Below are positions 35,049 to 44,600 of a stretch of 64,000 nt of DNA, piece by piece. Where the stretch lies: contig CAJUQA010000012.1 of NCBI GenBank assembly GCA_910588375.1, positions 1 through 64,000 on the forward strand. The letters are read 5' to 3'. The position numbers were made by a program, and so were the translations under genes. Origin of the DNA: an uncultured Odoribacter sp. (GTDB lineage Bacteria > Bacteroidota > Bacteroidia > Bacteroidales > Marinifilaceae). The first letter of the stretch is position 1, and each line of letters starts with the position of its first letter. Below the pieces are notes generated by a model that was not told the origin of the DNA, ran no database searches, and saw only the letters and a program-made list of their open reading frames with translations.

Positions 35049-35921
35049 ATGAGACTTGTCACACTTATCACGCTGCTCACGTTTATTTCTCTGGCAGCAT
35101 TGCCTACAAAAGTCAAGACTGTTTCGGGCGAATATACGTTTTACGGCGACGGCTCGCATTCGCCGGCAGAATGTCGGCGGCTGGCATTGGAGGGCGCGCG
35201 TCTTCAAGCGCTGGCCAAAGAGTTCGGCACGGTGGTTACGCAGGATGTTTACCAACAGGAAACTGTTACGCAAAGCGGGGAGTCTCTTTATTTCTCTTCG
35301 CTTAACGCTACGGAAGTAAAGGGCGAATGGCTGGGCGACGACGGAGAGCCCGTGTATGAGACTTCCATTGACGATGACGGACATATTATCGTAAAATGTA
35401 CGGTGAAGGGAAAGGCCCGCGCCATTTCCAATGAAGCGGCTGATTTTGATTCCCGGATATTACGCAACGGCAAGGAGGTGCGTTTTGCAGATACCCGTTT
35501 CCGTGACGGTGATGATATGTATCTTTATTTCAAAAGCCCGATTGACGGCTATCTCGCTGTGTATCTGCTGGGAGAAGACCGTATGGCCTACCGCCTGCTT
35601 CCGTATAGTGAGGATGCCCAGGGGGAAGTGAAGGTGCACCATGGAAAAGAATATGTGTTTTTTGATGCTTCACAGAGTTATTTCCCTTCTATCGCTGTAG
35701 ATGAGTTCAGTTTCACAGCTTCCCAACCGGTGGAACGAAACCGCGTGTATGTGGTGTTTTCTCCCGTTAAGTTTTCTATCCGAGCGGACAGCCGGCAAGA
35801 TGCCCAGTTGCCTCCACAACTTTCGGGTGATGAATTTTCGCGGTGGTTAACCGATTCCCGCCGCCGAGACAGTAAGATGGGCGTGAAAGTAATGCATATT
35901 GAAATAATCAGTAATAAATAA
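35049..35921 (+). CDS. Exported DUF4384-type protein
   Basis: The 290-residue protein has an N-terminal hydrophobic signal (cleavage near SLAALPTK). The first half has the LPP20-like pattern SPAECRRLALEGARLQALAKEF. The second half (about 145-250) has DDMYLYFKSPIDGYLAVYLLGEDRMAYRLLPY and VVFSPVKF, typical of DUF4384. DUF4384 domains are often encoded beside or fused to caspase-like proteases, as here. Its role is not established; it may be a partner or substrate-recognition subunit. It starts 21 bp after the caspase gene. Confidence 0.75.
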   Translation: MRLVTLITLLTFISLAALPTKVKTVSGEYTFYGDGSHSPAECRRLALEGARLQALAKEFGTVVTQDVYQQETVTQSGESLYFSSLNATEVKGEWLGDDGEPVYETSIDDDGHIIVKCTVKGKARAISNEAADFDSRILRNGKEVRFADTRFRDGDDMYLYFKSPIDGYLAVYLLGEDRMAYRLLPYSEDAQGEVKVHHGKEYVFFDASQSYFPSIAVDEFSFTASQPVERNRVYVVFSPVKFSIRADSRQDAQLPPQLSGDEFSRWLTDSRRRDSKMGVKVMHIEIISNK

Positions 35922-35953
35922 TAAATCGTTTAACACTTTAATTTCTATTAATT

Positions 35954-36586
35954 ATGAAGAAAATTTTAATGATTCTCGTTGCCCTCTGCTTTGTTGCAGC
36001 TCCGGAAACTTTTGCTCAGAATAAGGCTTTGTTGAAAGCTATGAAAAAAGAGAAGAAGGAAAAGATGAAAGAGTATGAAAGAGAAAACTGGAAACTTCTC
36101 GGAAGTTCCCGTTCTCTTGAGGTGGCTCTTCTTTCCCACTATGACAAGTTGGAAGCTCTCGGAGATGACGGCCATGAGATTGCAGGTATTGCCACGAAAT
36201 GTAAATCAAAGAATGTAGGCCACCAAATGGCTATCAATAATGCTTGTATTACGTATTCCCAGCAAGCGGGAAGTTCGCTGAAGGGTCGCGTAGTCAGCGA
36301 TATGGCAGGCGACGGCACTACGACCGAGGGAGAGTTCGACCATTTTTATGCCGCCTATGAACGTCTGGTTGAAAAAGAGATAAAGGGCGAGATGACGGAG
36401 AGCTATTCTATTATCCGCGACAACGGTGACGGTAGTTTCGAGGTTCAGAGCTTTTTCATCGTGAGCGAAAGCGCCGCTTCCAAAGCCCGTATCCGCGCTC
36501 TCGAGAATGCTATGAAGGAAAGTGAAATCGCCCAAAAACATGCTGAAAAAATAGCATCGTTTGTACGTGCCGGTTTTGAAAATTAA
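35954..36586 (+). CDS. Exported LPP20-like protein
   Basis: The 210-residue protein has a Sec signal peptide (cleavage near TFAQN), a Lys/Glu-rich linker (KAMKKEKKEKMKEYERENWK), then a compact domain with MAINNACITYSQQAGSSLKGRV and AASKARIRALENAMKESEIAQKHAEKIASFV. The latter half resembles LPP20/LPP20-like lipoproteins, but it has no lipobox Cys. I infer a small periplasmic accessory protein. It is 32 bp after the DUF4384-type gene. Confidence 0.65.
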   Translation: MKKILMILVALCFVAAPETFAQNKALLKAMKKEKKEKMKEYERENWKLLGSSRSLEVALLSHYDKLEALGDDGHEIAGIATKCKSKNVGHQMAINNACITYSQQAGSSLKGRVVSDMAGDGTTTEGEFDHFYAAYERLVEKEIKGEMTESYSIIRDNGDGSFEVQSFFIVSESAASKARIRALENAMKESEIAQKHAEKIASFVRAGFEN

Positions 36587-36592
36587 TTATAC

Positions 36593-38059
36593 ATGAATAA
36601 ACGGTTTATAGTATGTATTGCAGCACTGGCGGTTTTTGTTTCCGCCAGTGCTCAATCTCAAATGCAGGATTTTAAGAAGTTCAGAGAGGACCTTAAGAAA
36701 CGATATTCCGATTTCCGTTCGAATGTCCTTAAAGATTATGACAAGTTTCTGGAAGGGGTATGGAAAGAGTATGAGCAGTTTAAGGCTTTCAAAGAAGATA
36801 CTGTTTCCAAACCTCCCGTTCCTCCGGTCGTTCCCAGTGTGTTGGCACAACAACCGCTGCCGGTAGTGTTGCCCTCCCCTATTCCCGAACTCAGCAGGAA
36901 AAGTCCGGAGGCAATCCCCACTCCCGAATTCAAGCCTATCGTTTCCCAAATATTTCCGCTTCCCGAAAAGGAGTTTGACTTTTACGGCATTCCCGTTTCT
37001 TTACCGGAGGTGTTTGTCGTTTTACCGGATTCATTGAAAGTATCGGCCGATTATGCCGAAGCGTGGCGTTCTCTGGAGAAATCGGAAATAAAATCCGCTT
37101 TGATTCCCGCTTTGAAAGCCAAAGCCGCGGAGTTTTCACTCAATGATTACCTCACTTATGAACTTGCCTATTCTTATGTGGAAGCAGTGGCGGAACTCCA
37201 CAGCAATGCCTTGATGTCTATGCTGCATTATATTCTCGCCAATATGAATTATGATGCACGAATCGGTGTCAATAGTGAGGGCGAAGCCGTTTTACTTTTA
37301 CCGTTTAAACAGGATATGGTGTATGGGCGGACTTACCTCCAGATTAACGGACAGAATTATTTTACATTCCGAAACAAAGAGGCTTCCCAAAAGCATCCGG
37401 CATCCATGAAACTATATACGTGCGAACTTCCAGCAAATTCGGATACCGGTAGTAAGTTTGACTTACGGATTGACAGCCTTACGCTTCCGTATACCCCACA
37501 ACCCTATAAGCTTTCGGGCGCCGGGCTGGAAGTTTCCGGCGAATTAAACGGCAATATTCTTAAACTTCTTTACCATTACCCGCAAATGCCTACAGGCGAA
37601 TATGCACGCTCAAGTATTCTCCAGAATACCCGTCAGAATATTGTGGAACAGCTTAAAACGCAATTGGAAGACCAGCCTCAACTGGAAGCCGTGAATACGC
37701 TTTTACATTTTGTGCAAGAGGCTTTCGAGTATGCTACCGACAGTGCTTTTCACGGATTCGAGAAGCCGTACTTTTTTGAAGAAACGTTGTATTACCCCAA
37801 ATGTGACTGCGAAGACCGGTCTATCTTTTATACTTATCTGTTGTGGCACGTGCTCGGCATTGAGAATCAGTTGCTGAGCTTCCCCGGCCATGAAAGTGTT
37901 TCGGTGAATCTCGCCGAGCAGATAGAAGGCGATTCGTATGAGTATGAGGGAAAAAGATTCTATATTTCCGACCCGACGTATATGGGTGCGTCGTCGGGTA
38001 TGTGCATGCCGCAATATAAAACGGTATCGCCGGAAATCGACCATACGTACGCCCCCTAA
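36593..38059 (+). CDS. Exported transglutaminase-like protein
   Basis: The 488-residue protein has a signal peptide (cleavage near SASAQS), a charged helical stretch, a Pro-rich linker (about 75-105), a long middle region, and a C-terminal transglutaminase-like (papain fold) domain. The triad is visible: Cys406 in YPKCDCEDRS (Cys404 is an alternative), His433 in FPGHESVSV and Asp460 in YISDPTYMGA. It could cross-link, deamidate or cleave peptide bonds in the periplasm. It starts 6 bp after the LPP20-like gene and ends the operon at a terminator. Confidence 0.75.
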   Translation: MNKRFIVCIAALAVFVSASAQSQMQDFKKFREDLKKRYSDFRSNVLKDYDKFLEGVWKEYEQFKAFKEDTVSKPPVPPVVPSVLAQQPLPVVLPSPIPELSRKSPEAIPTPEFKPIVSQIFPLPEKEFDFYGIPVSLPEVFVVLPDSLKVSADYAEAWRSLEKSEIKSALIPALKAKAAEFSLNDYLTYELAYSYVEAVAELHSNALMSMLHYILANMNYDARIGVNSEGEAVLLLPFKQDMVYGRTYLQINGQNYFTFRNKEASQKHPASMKLYTCELPANSDTGSKFDLRIDSLTLPYTPQPYKLSGAGLEVSGELNGNILKLLYHYPQMPTGEYARSSILQNTRQNIVEQLKTQLEDQPQLEAVNTLLHFVQEAFEYATDSAFHGFEKPYFFEETLYYPKCDCEDRSIFYTYLLWHVLGIENQLLSFPGHESVSVNLAEQIEGDSYEYEGKRFYISDPTYMGASSGMCMPQYKTVSPEIDHTYAP

Positions 38060-38070
38060 GTCTGTTTCTT

Positions 38071-38100
38071 AACCTCCGTATTCTCAGTAATACGGAGGTT
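38071..38100. terminator. Bidirectional terminator
   Basis: AACCTCCGTATT (38071-38082) pairs perfectly with AATACGGAGGTT (38089-38100) around a 6-nt loop, between the convergent transglutaminase-like and cbpM genes. T-runs are short on both sides. Confidence 0.75.
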
Positions 38101-38102
38101 TG

Positions 38103-38402
38103 TCACAGTAATGTGCCTTCGTAAAGGCGAAGACGATTCCGCAACAGGCTTAGTTCTTTTTGCAGGTTTTCCATCTTTTCCAATAAGTGACGGATGGCGT
38201 CGATTCCCTCGATGTTGATGGAGAGGTCGTAATACATGCGGGAGTAGCGCTCGACTTCACACAATTGTGAGGAAAGCAGATAATGTATTCCTTCTATGAC
38301 CCGGGTATTTATCAAACCTTCGGTCTCCAATAGGGTGATAAATGAAGGATCGATATGGCTTTTCCGACAATATTCGCTGACAATGATTAAATCCGTTTCC
38401 AT
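38103..38402 (-). CDS. cbpM: Chaperone modulator CbpM
   Basis: The 99-residue protein has the MerR-like start of CbpM (LIIVSEYCRKSHIDPSFITLLETEGLI) and a C-terminal helical part (IDAIRHLLEKMENLQKEL). In E. coli CbpM binds the J domain of CbpA and blocks its activity. The gene is 13 bp downstream of cbpA, the usual arrangement. Length is normal. Confidence 0.87.
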   Translation of the reverse strand: METDLIIVSEYCRKSHIDPSFITLLETEGLINTRVIEGIHYLLSSQLCEVERYSRMYYDLSINIEGIDAIRHLLEKMENLQKELSLLRNRLRLYEGTLL

Positions 38403-38415
38403 AGTGTCCTCCCTT

Positions 38416-39333
38416 TTAGCTGATTTGTTGTAATTCCCTGAAGAGTTCTTTTTGCTTTTCCGTCAAATGTGTGGGTATTTCCACCCGCCAGGTCACGATT
38501 AAATCACCATATTGCCCTTCCTGTTTATAAACGGGAAAACCTTTCCCTTTCAAACGCACTTTGACGCCGTTCTGTGTTTCGGGTTTTACTTTCAGTTTTA
38601 CTTTCCCGTCAAGCGTATCAATGAATTGTTCTCCCCCCAAGACGGCCGTATAAAGATTCAAAGGCACATCCGCATAGAGGTCGTTGCCCAAACGTTTAAA
38701 AACAGTATCTTCCGGAATGACAAAGGTGATATATAAATCTCCGGCAGGCCCTCCGTTCATGCCCGGAGCCCCCTGTCCACCCAATTTAATTGTCTGCCCG
38801 TTTTCTACTCCGGCAGGGATGGTGATACGGATTTTCTTCCCGTTTACCGTCAGCACCTGTTTGTGCGTCCGGGCTGCATCCCGCAAGGAGAGGTGCAATT
38901 CCGCATTGAAATCCTGTCCGCGGAAGCCGGCAGAGCGTCCGCCACGATGCCCACCCCGCGAACCAAATAACGATTCGAAGAATTCGGAAAATTCTCCGTC
39001 CTCACCCGAGAAGCCTCCCCCCGACGATGACCAGTAAGCACCACCACTACCTCCCGCTCCGCCATATTGCTGACGGTATTGCTGTTGTTGGGCTTCAAAT
39101 TGGTCAGCATGTTGCCAGTGTTCACCGTATTGGTCGTACTTCTTTCGCTTGTCCGGATCGCTGAGTACCTCGTTGGCTTCATTGATTTCCTGAAACCGCC
39201 GTTTGGCATCCGGGTCATTGGGGTTTAAGTCGGGATGATGTTTGCGCGCGAGCTTTTTGAAAGCCTTGCGTATATCCTCCTGGGAAGCCTTTTTATCTAC
39301 GCCGAGAACGTTATAATAATCGATGTATGCCAT
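38416..39333 (-). CDS. cbpA: DnaJ-like co-chaperone CbpA
   Basis: The 305-residue protein has an N-terminal J domain (YYNVLGVDKKASQEDIRKAF, with HPD in RKHHPDLNPN), a Gln- and Gly/Ser/Phe-rich linker (about 80-135), and two C-terminal substrate-binding beta domains. It lacks the DnaJ zinc finger. It stimulates DnaK ATPase activity in the cytoplasm. A run of CAG/CAA codons gives a QQQQYRQQY stretch. Confidence 0.93.
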   Translation of the reverse strand: MAYIDYYNVLGVDKKASQEDIRKAFKKLARKHHPDLNPNDPDAKRRFQEINEANEVLSDPDKRKKYDQYGEHWQHADQFEAQQQQYRQQYGGAGGSGGAYWSSSGGGFSGEDGEFSEFFESLFGSRGGHRGGRSAGFRGQDFNAELHLSLRDAARTHKQVLTVNGKKIRITIPAGVENGQTIKLGGQGAPGMNGGPAGDLYITFVIPEDTVFKRLGNDLYADVPLNLYTAVLGGEQFIDTLDGKVKLKVKPETQNGVKVRLKGKGFPVYKQEGQYGDLIVTWRVEIPTHLTEKQKELFRELQQIS

Positions 39334-39414
39334 AGTTTTATGTGTAAGAATCTTTCTGTCTCACCCATTCATTCTACGGGCAAAAGTTTAAAAAGATTTT
39401 CCCCAAGGATATAA

Positions 39415-39450
39415 AATTTAAACGCCCTTGTTTCCAAGGGCGTTTAAATT
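39415..39450. terminator. Bidirectional terminator
   Basis: A 15-bp perfect stem (39415-39429 with 39436-39450) with a 6-nt loop lies 16 bp after the SIMPL gene stop. The minus strand continues into TTTTAT. It separates the SIMPL gene from the cbpA promoter region. Confidence 0.85.
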
Positions 39451-39466
39451 CTATTTATTGTCTCTT

Positions 39467-40171
39467 TTATTTCAATTCGAAACGTACCAATACGGAATGT
39501 TTTAAAGGTATTTTTTCAAAATCCAATACGGGAGCCATTTCCTCCTCTGCATCCATTACGGAAGCAGCCTTGAACGATACGTTGGCAACAGCACTCAGAC
39601 GGGGATAATACCCTCCTCCGCTTTCACTGATATACAAAGCCCTGCCTGCCTTTTGCCCCACTGCTTCCGCAAAGGCATCCGCTTTTTCTTTTGCCGCCTT
39701 GACAGCGTTGATTTTGACTTCCCGACGCAATTTCTCTAACTGGGAATGGTCCACCCGATCAATAGAGATATTGGAAATACCCGCTTTTTCCAATTCCACT
39801 ATCAACGCTCCTATTTTGTCCGCCCCATGCAGGCAAAGCTGGTATTCTTTTTCCGTTTGTATGGCTGTCCGTTTAAGGAAATAGGATTTGAAGTCACTGG
39901 AGAGGTCTTTTATAAGCAAGTCTTTCCGCACGTCTATTCCCAATTTCTTCAATATCGCCACCATTTCTTTTTCCAGGGTTTCCAGCGATTTTTTCCCTTT
40001 GTCTTTTTCGCTCAGTACAATTTTAAGATAGATTTCATCGGGCACGATTTCCATTTCGGCCGTACCGGTCACTTCTATGTAGTTCTGGTCTATGAAATTC
40101 TTTTCACCGGATTGCGCCCGGCCGATTCCCCAAGTGAACAAGAGGCATAAAACAAGTGTTGTCAGTTTCAT
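39467..40171 (-). CDS. Exported SIMPL-domain (DUF541) protein
   Basis: The 234-residue protein has a signal peptide (cleavage near GRAQS) and one SIMPL domain from about 30 to 234, with IEVTGTAEMEIVPDEIYLKI as the family opening and AVKAAKEKADAFAEAVGQK in the middle. The Bacteroidota members are periplasmic and of unknown function. It begins 34 bp after the YeiH-type gene and may be co-transcribed with it. Confidence 0.88.
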   Translation of the reverse strand: MKLTTLVLCLLFTWGIGRAQSGEKNFIDQNYIEVTGTAEMEIVPDEIYLKIVLSEKDKGKKSLETLEKEMVAILKKLGIDVRKDLLIKDLSSDFKSYFLKRTAIQTEKEYQLCLHGADKIGALIVELEKAGISNISIDRVDHSQLEKLRREVKINAVKAAKEKADAFAEAVGQKAGRALYISESGGGYYPRLSAVANVSFKAASVMDAEEEMAPVLDFEKIPLKHSVLVRFELK

Positions 40172-40205
40172 AACTTATTCTGTTTTAAAATTAACTATTC
40201 ATATT

Positions 40206-41255
40206 TCACATCAGATAAGGGGCTACAAATTTGACCAAAGCATAGCCGCCAATCATTAACCAACCATACAATATCAATGCCAAAACAAAAGGTTTCGCCC
40301 CCGCTTTCTTAAATTTTTCGATGTTCGTTTCCGCTCCCAAGGCAGTCATGGCCATTGTCAACAAAAAAGTATCCAATCCGTTTATGAAGTCTATCACTCC
40401 GGCAGGCAACAAATTGAAAGAATTGAAACCGATAACGGCAAGGAATCCCAAAGCAAACCAAGGTATGGTCAATTTACCAGACGATTCGTGTTGCGTTCCG
40501 GCATCAGACTGTAATTTTTTCTTTACTCCTGAGGCCCAATAACCGAGTAGCAGCAATACAGGAACCAGCATGATTACCCGAAGCATTTTGACAATGATGG
40601 CAACATCGGATATCTCTTTCCCCATCGCATTGCCAGCACCCACGACGTGAGCCACTTCGTGCAAAGTGGCACCCGTATAAACCCCCATCTGGTTGGCCGA
40701 CACTTCAAGCACTCCATTTCGATAAAGCACCGGATAGATAAACATGGAAATCGTACCGAAGATGACCACCGTAGAAACCGCCACCGCTGTTTTATAGGGC
40801 TTGCTTTTAATGGTAGCCTCCGCACCCAAGACGGCAGCGGCTCCGCATATCCCGCTCCCGACTGAAGTCAAGAGTGCCACATCTTTGTCCATTTTCAACA
40901 AGCGCCCGACAAATATTCCCCCTATGATGGTCACAAGCACCACTATTGCATCAATTATTATCGCAGACAGGCCTACATCCACTATATTCTGGAAGGTAAG
41001 CCGGAATCCGTAGAGGATAATTCCCAACCGCAATAACTGTTTCGAACTGAATAGAATACCGGGCACCCATGTCTCCGGAAGACGGTTGCGCAGGCTGTTG
41101 GCATACAACATTCCCAATATAATCCCTATAATCAGAGGACTAAAGGAGAGTTGCCTCATGAGAGCCGTATCACCGATATAGAAAGCCGCACACGAAAAAA
41201 GGGCTATCAATAAAACGCCATGAAGCATGTTGCTTCTCTTCTCACTTAATTTCAT
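40206..41255 (-). CDS. YeiH/UPF0324 family putative sulfate exporter
   Basis: The 349-residue inner-membrane protein has about ten TMs and the YeiH landmarks IIGIILGMLYANSLRN, SVGSGICGAAAVLGAEATIKSK, and YTGATLHEVAHVVGAGNAMG. Family members are annotated as sulfate exporters, but the substrate is not well proven. Length is normal. Upstream lies a pseudogene fragment rather than an operon partner. Confidence 0.9.
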   Translation of the reverse strand: MKLSEKRSNMLHGVLLIALFSCAAFYIGDTALMRQLSFSPLIIGIILGMLYANSLRNRLPETWVPGILFSSKQLLRLGIILYGFRLTFQNIVDVGLSAIIIDAIVVLVTIIGGIFVGRLLKMDKDVALLTSVGSGICGAAAVLGAEATIKSKPYKTAVAVSTVVIFGTISMFIYPVLYRNGVLEVSANQMGVYTGATLHEVAHVVGAGNAMGKEISDVAIIVKMLRVIMLVPVLLLLGYWASGVKKKLQSDAGTQHESSGKLTIPWFALGFLAVIGFNSFNLLPAGVIDFINGLDTFLLTMAMTALGAETNIEKFKKAGAKPFVLALILYGWLMIGGYALVKFVAPYLM

Positions 41256-41358
41256 TGTTTCGATTCTTCTGGGTTAACAATGCAAAGGTATGACAAAAAA
41301 GTAAGATAAAGAGCAGAGAAGAATAAGAAAACAAAAAGAGAAAAATGTGCCATAACAA

Positions 41359-41550
41359 CTATACAAGCAACCATTCATAAGCCGGGATAACCCGTATTTT
41401 CTTCCCTTCCATTTCCATTTCCTCTCTCTGGAAGTCGGTGATAAGAAATAAGTTTTCACAGCGGGTTTCTTTAGAAGCAGTGAGCATTCCCCTGAATTCC
41501 CTGCGGCGTGTTTTTTCATCGGACAAGTCATAAAATACTCTGACTGCCAT
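41359..41550 (-). pseudogene. C-terminal remnant of a DUF4143-type AAA ATPase
   Basis: The 63-residue reading MAVRVFYDLSDEKTRRREF... ends in EGKKIRVIPAYEWLLV, which looks like the extreme C-terminus of the AAA_14/DUF4143 ATP-binding proteins common in Bacteroidota (usually about 400 residues). The ATPase core and most of the DUF4143 domain are missing, and the purL terminator lies just upstream. I take it as a gene remnant, not a functional small gene. Confidence 0.55.
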
Positions 41551-41560
41551 AAATAATACA

Positions 41561-41593
41561 AAAAACGGGAACAGCTAAAAAAAGCCGCTCCCG
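41561..41593 (-). terminator. Terminator of purL
   Basis: On the minus strand CGGGAGCGGC pairs with GCTGTTCCCG (41584-41593 with 41566-41575; two G-U pairs), followed by TTTTT. It lies 23 bp after the purL stop. Confidence 0.75.
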
Positions 41594-41615
41594 CTTTTAG
41601 TTTCTATAACGGAAA

Positions 41616-44600
41616 TTATTTATGTGTTTCTATCCATTTACGGGCATTGACAAAAGCCTCTATCCACGGGGTTACTTCATCCTCCTGACGGTCTTCGGCA
41701 TAATAAGCCCAATTCCACGGAGCAATAGAACGTTCCAAGTGAGGCATCATCGCCAGGTGACGACCATCCTTGCTCACAATGGCAGCAGCAGCAAAAGGCG
41801 AGCCGTTAGGATTTGCCGGATAAGCGTCATAACTGTATTTCAACGGAATATTGTATTCGCTTTCAGCATACGGCAAACCGAACTTTCCTTCCCCATGAGC
41901 TACCCATACCCCTAAACGAGCCCCGCTCAGTGAACCGAAAAGTACCGAATTATTCGGCTGTACGGCCACATTCACAAAACCGGATTCAAACTTATGGGAA
42001 TCGTTGTGCAACATCTTCGGCATCTCTTTATGTTCCGGATAAATCAGTCCGAGTTCAACCATCAGCTGACAACCGTTACAAATACCCAAACTCAACGTAT
42101 CGTTTCGCTTGTAGAAGTTCTCCAATGCCTGACGGGCTTTTTCATTGTATTTAAATGCTCCCGCCCAGCCTTTGGCAGAACCCAATACATCCGAATTGGA
42201 AAAACCGCCGACAAAGACAATCATATTCACATCTTCAAGCGTCTCGCGCCCGGAAACCAAATCCGTCATATGCACATCCTTCACATCAAACCCAGCCAAA
42301 TGCAAAGCCCATGCTGTTTCTCGCTCACATTGGCATCCTTTTTCACGAATTACAGCGGCACGGACTCCCGACTTGCCTTTACGATCAAGTTCCAAGCCCC
42401 AATCAGCCAATTTCCCGGTGAAATTCTGCGGGAATTTGTATTTCAACTCATTATTCTTATAACTCTTATATCTTTCCAACGCTTTCTCTTCCCCACTCTG
42501 CCGACGATCAAGCAAATAGGATGTCTTAAACCATAAATCACGCAAAGAAGCTATATCCAAAGACCACGATGCAGCATCTTTCTTAATATTCAAGCTACCG
42601 GCTTTTCCCGGTTTACCGATAAATCCGTAAGCCACTCCGGCCTGCTCCAATATGGCAGACACCTTCTTGGCATCTTTGTCCGCAATCTGTAGCAGTACTC
42701 CCGGATTTTCCGCAAACAAAATCTTGATAATATCTTTCTCCGATAAGAAAGACAAATCCACATCCAAACCCAAACGGTTATCCGCAAAGCACATTTCCAA
42801 CAACGCCGTCACCATACCTCCCGCAGAAATATCATGCCCCGCCAATACCAATCCGCCGTCGACCAACTCCTGTACGGCAGTAAAAGCTTTCACAAAATAG
42901 CCGCTGTCTTTCACATCGGGCACTTCCTTACCCACTTTATTCAATATCTGCGCAAAACTGGAACCGCCCAATTTCAATTTATCAAACGAAAAATCAATAT
43001 ACACCAATTCCGTATCCGGATTATTTTTCAACACCGGAACCACAATTTTACGAAAATCGTTTACCTCTCCCACCGTAGAGATAATCACCGTTCCGGGAGC
43101 ATATACCTTTTTGTCGCCATATTTCTGCGTCATGGAAAGCGAATCTTTTCCCGTCGGGATATTCACACCCAAAGCGATTGCAAACTCACTTGCCGCTTCT
43201 ACAGCCTGATACAAGCGGGCATCTTCTCCCGGCTTACGGCAAGGCCACATCCAATTGGCTGACAAAGAAACGCCCTTCAATCCTTTTTCAATCGGCGCCC
43301 ACACCAAGTTCGTCAACGCCTCCGCAATTGCCAAACGCGAACCGGCACCCGCATTCGCCATCGCCGATACAGGAGCGTGTCCTATTGAAGTGGCAATACC
43401 CCGATGACCGCTATAATCCAATGCGACAGCCGCCACATCACTTAAAGGCAATTGCAACGGTCCCACACACTGCTGACGAACAATGCGCCCCGTTACCGAA
43501 CGGTCTACCTTATTCGTTAACCAATCTTTACAAGCCACAGCCTCTATTTGCAATACCTGCTCCAAATACTCTTCCAGTTTATCCGCAGAATATTCCAAAT
43601 CGTTATATTTTTCCCGGATGGTCTTATCCTCCATAATCGTTTTTGGAGGATTACCAAACATGTCTTTCAATTCCAAATCAATGGGTTTCTCTCCCGTCTT
43701 CGCATTTTCAAACGTAAACTTCATGTCTCCCGTCGTCTCACCAATCACATACATCGGAGCCCGCTCACGGTCTGCAATCTTCTGCAATGTCGCCACATCC
43801 TTTTCCTTCATCACCAATCCCATACGCTCCTGCGACTCATTGCCCACAATTTCCTTGGCAGACAGAGTCGGATCACCCACCGGCAATTTTTCCATGTGAA
43901 TCTTTCCTCCGGTTTCCTCTACCAACTCCGACAAACAGTTCAAATGCCCTCCAGCTCCGTGGTCATGAATCGAAACAATCGGGTTTTCACTACTCTCCGC
44001 CATAGCCCGGATAGCATTGCACACACGCTTCTGCATTTCCGGATTGGAACGCTGTACGGCATTCAACTCTATCGCCCCGGCATATACTCCGGTATCCACT
44101 GACGACACAGCACCACCACCCATACCGATGCGATAATTATCTCCTCCCAACAATACCACTTTATCACCCACTTCCGGAGTATGTTTCATCGCTTGTTCAC
44201 GATTCCCGAATCCTACTCCCCCTGCCTGCATAATCACTTTATCATATCCATAGGTCTGTCCGTCCTCCTCATGTTCAAAAGTCAGCAAAGAACCGCAAAT
44301 CAACGGTTGACCGAACTTATTACCAAAATCGGAAGCCCCGTTCGACGCCTTAATCAAAATATCTTCCGGTGTCTGATACAACCACTTCCGGGGATCTATT
44401 TTCTGTTCCCACAATCGGGAAGCATCCAAACGGGGATAAGAAGTCATATAAACTGCCGTACCGGCTATCGGCAACGCTGCCTGGCCTCCGGCAATACGGT
44501 CACGTATTTCTCCACCCGTACCCGTAGCAGCTCCGTTAAAAGGTTCCACCGTAGTCGGGAAATTATGGGTTTCCGCTTTCAAAGAAATAACCGTATCGAT

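Noticed and set aside
38103..38402. MerR transcription factor
   Set aside because: It has only the short MerR-like fold of CbpM and sits directly behind cbpA; a co-chaperone regulator is the better call.
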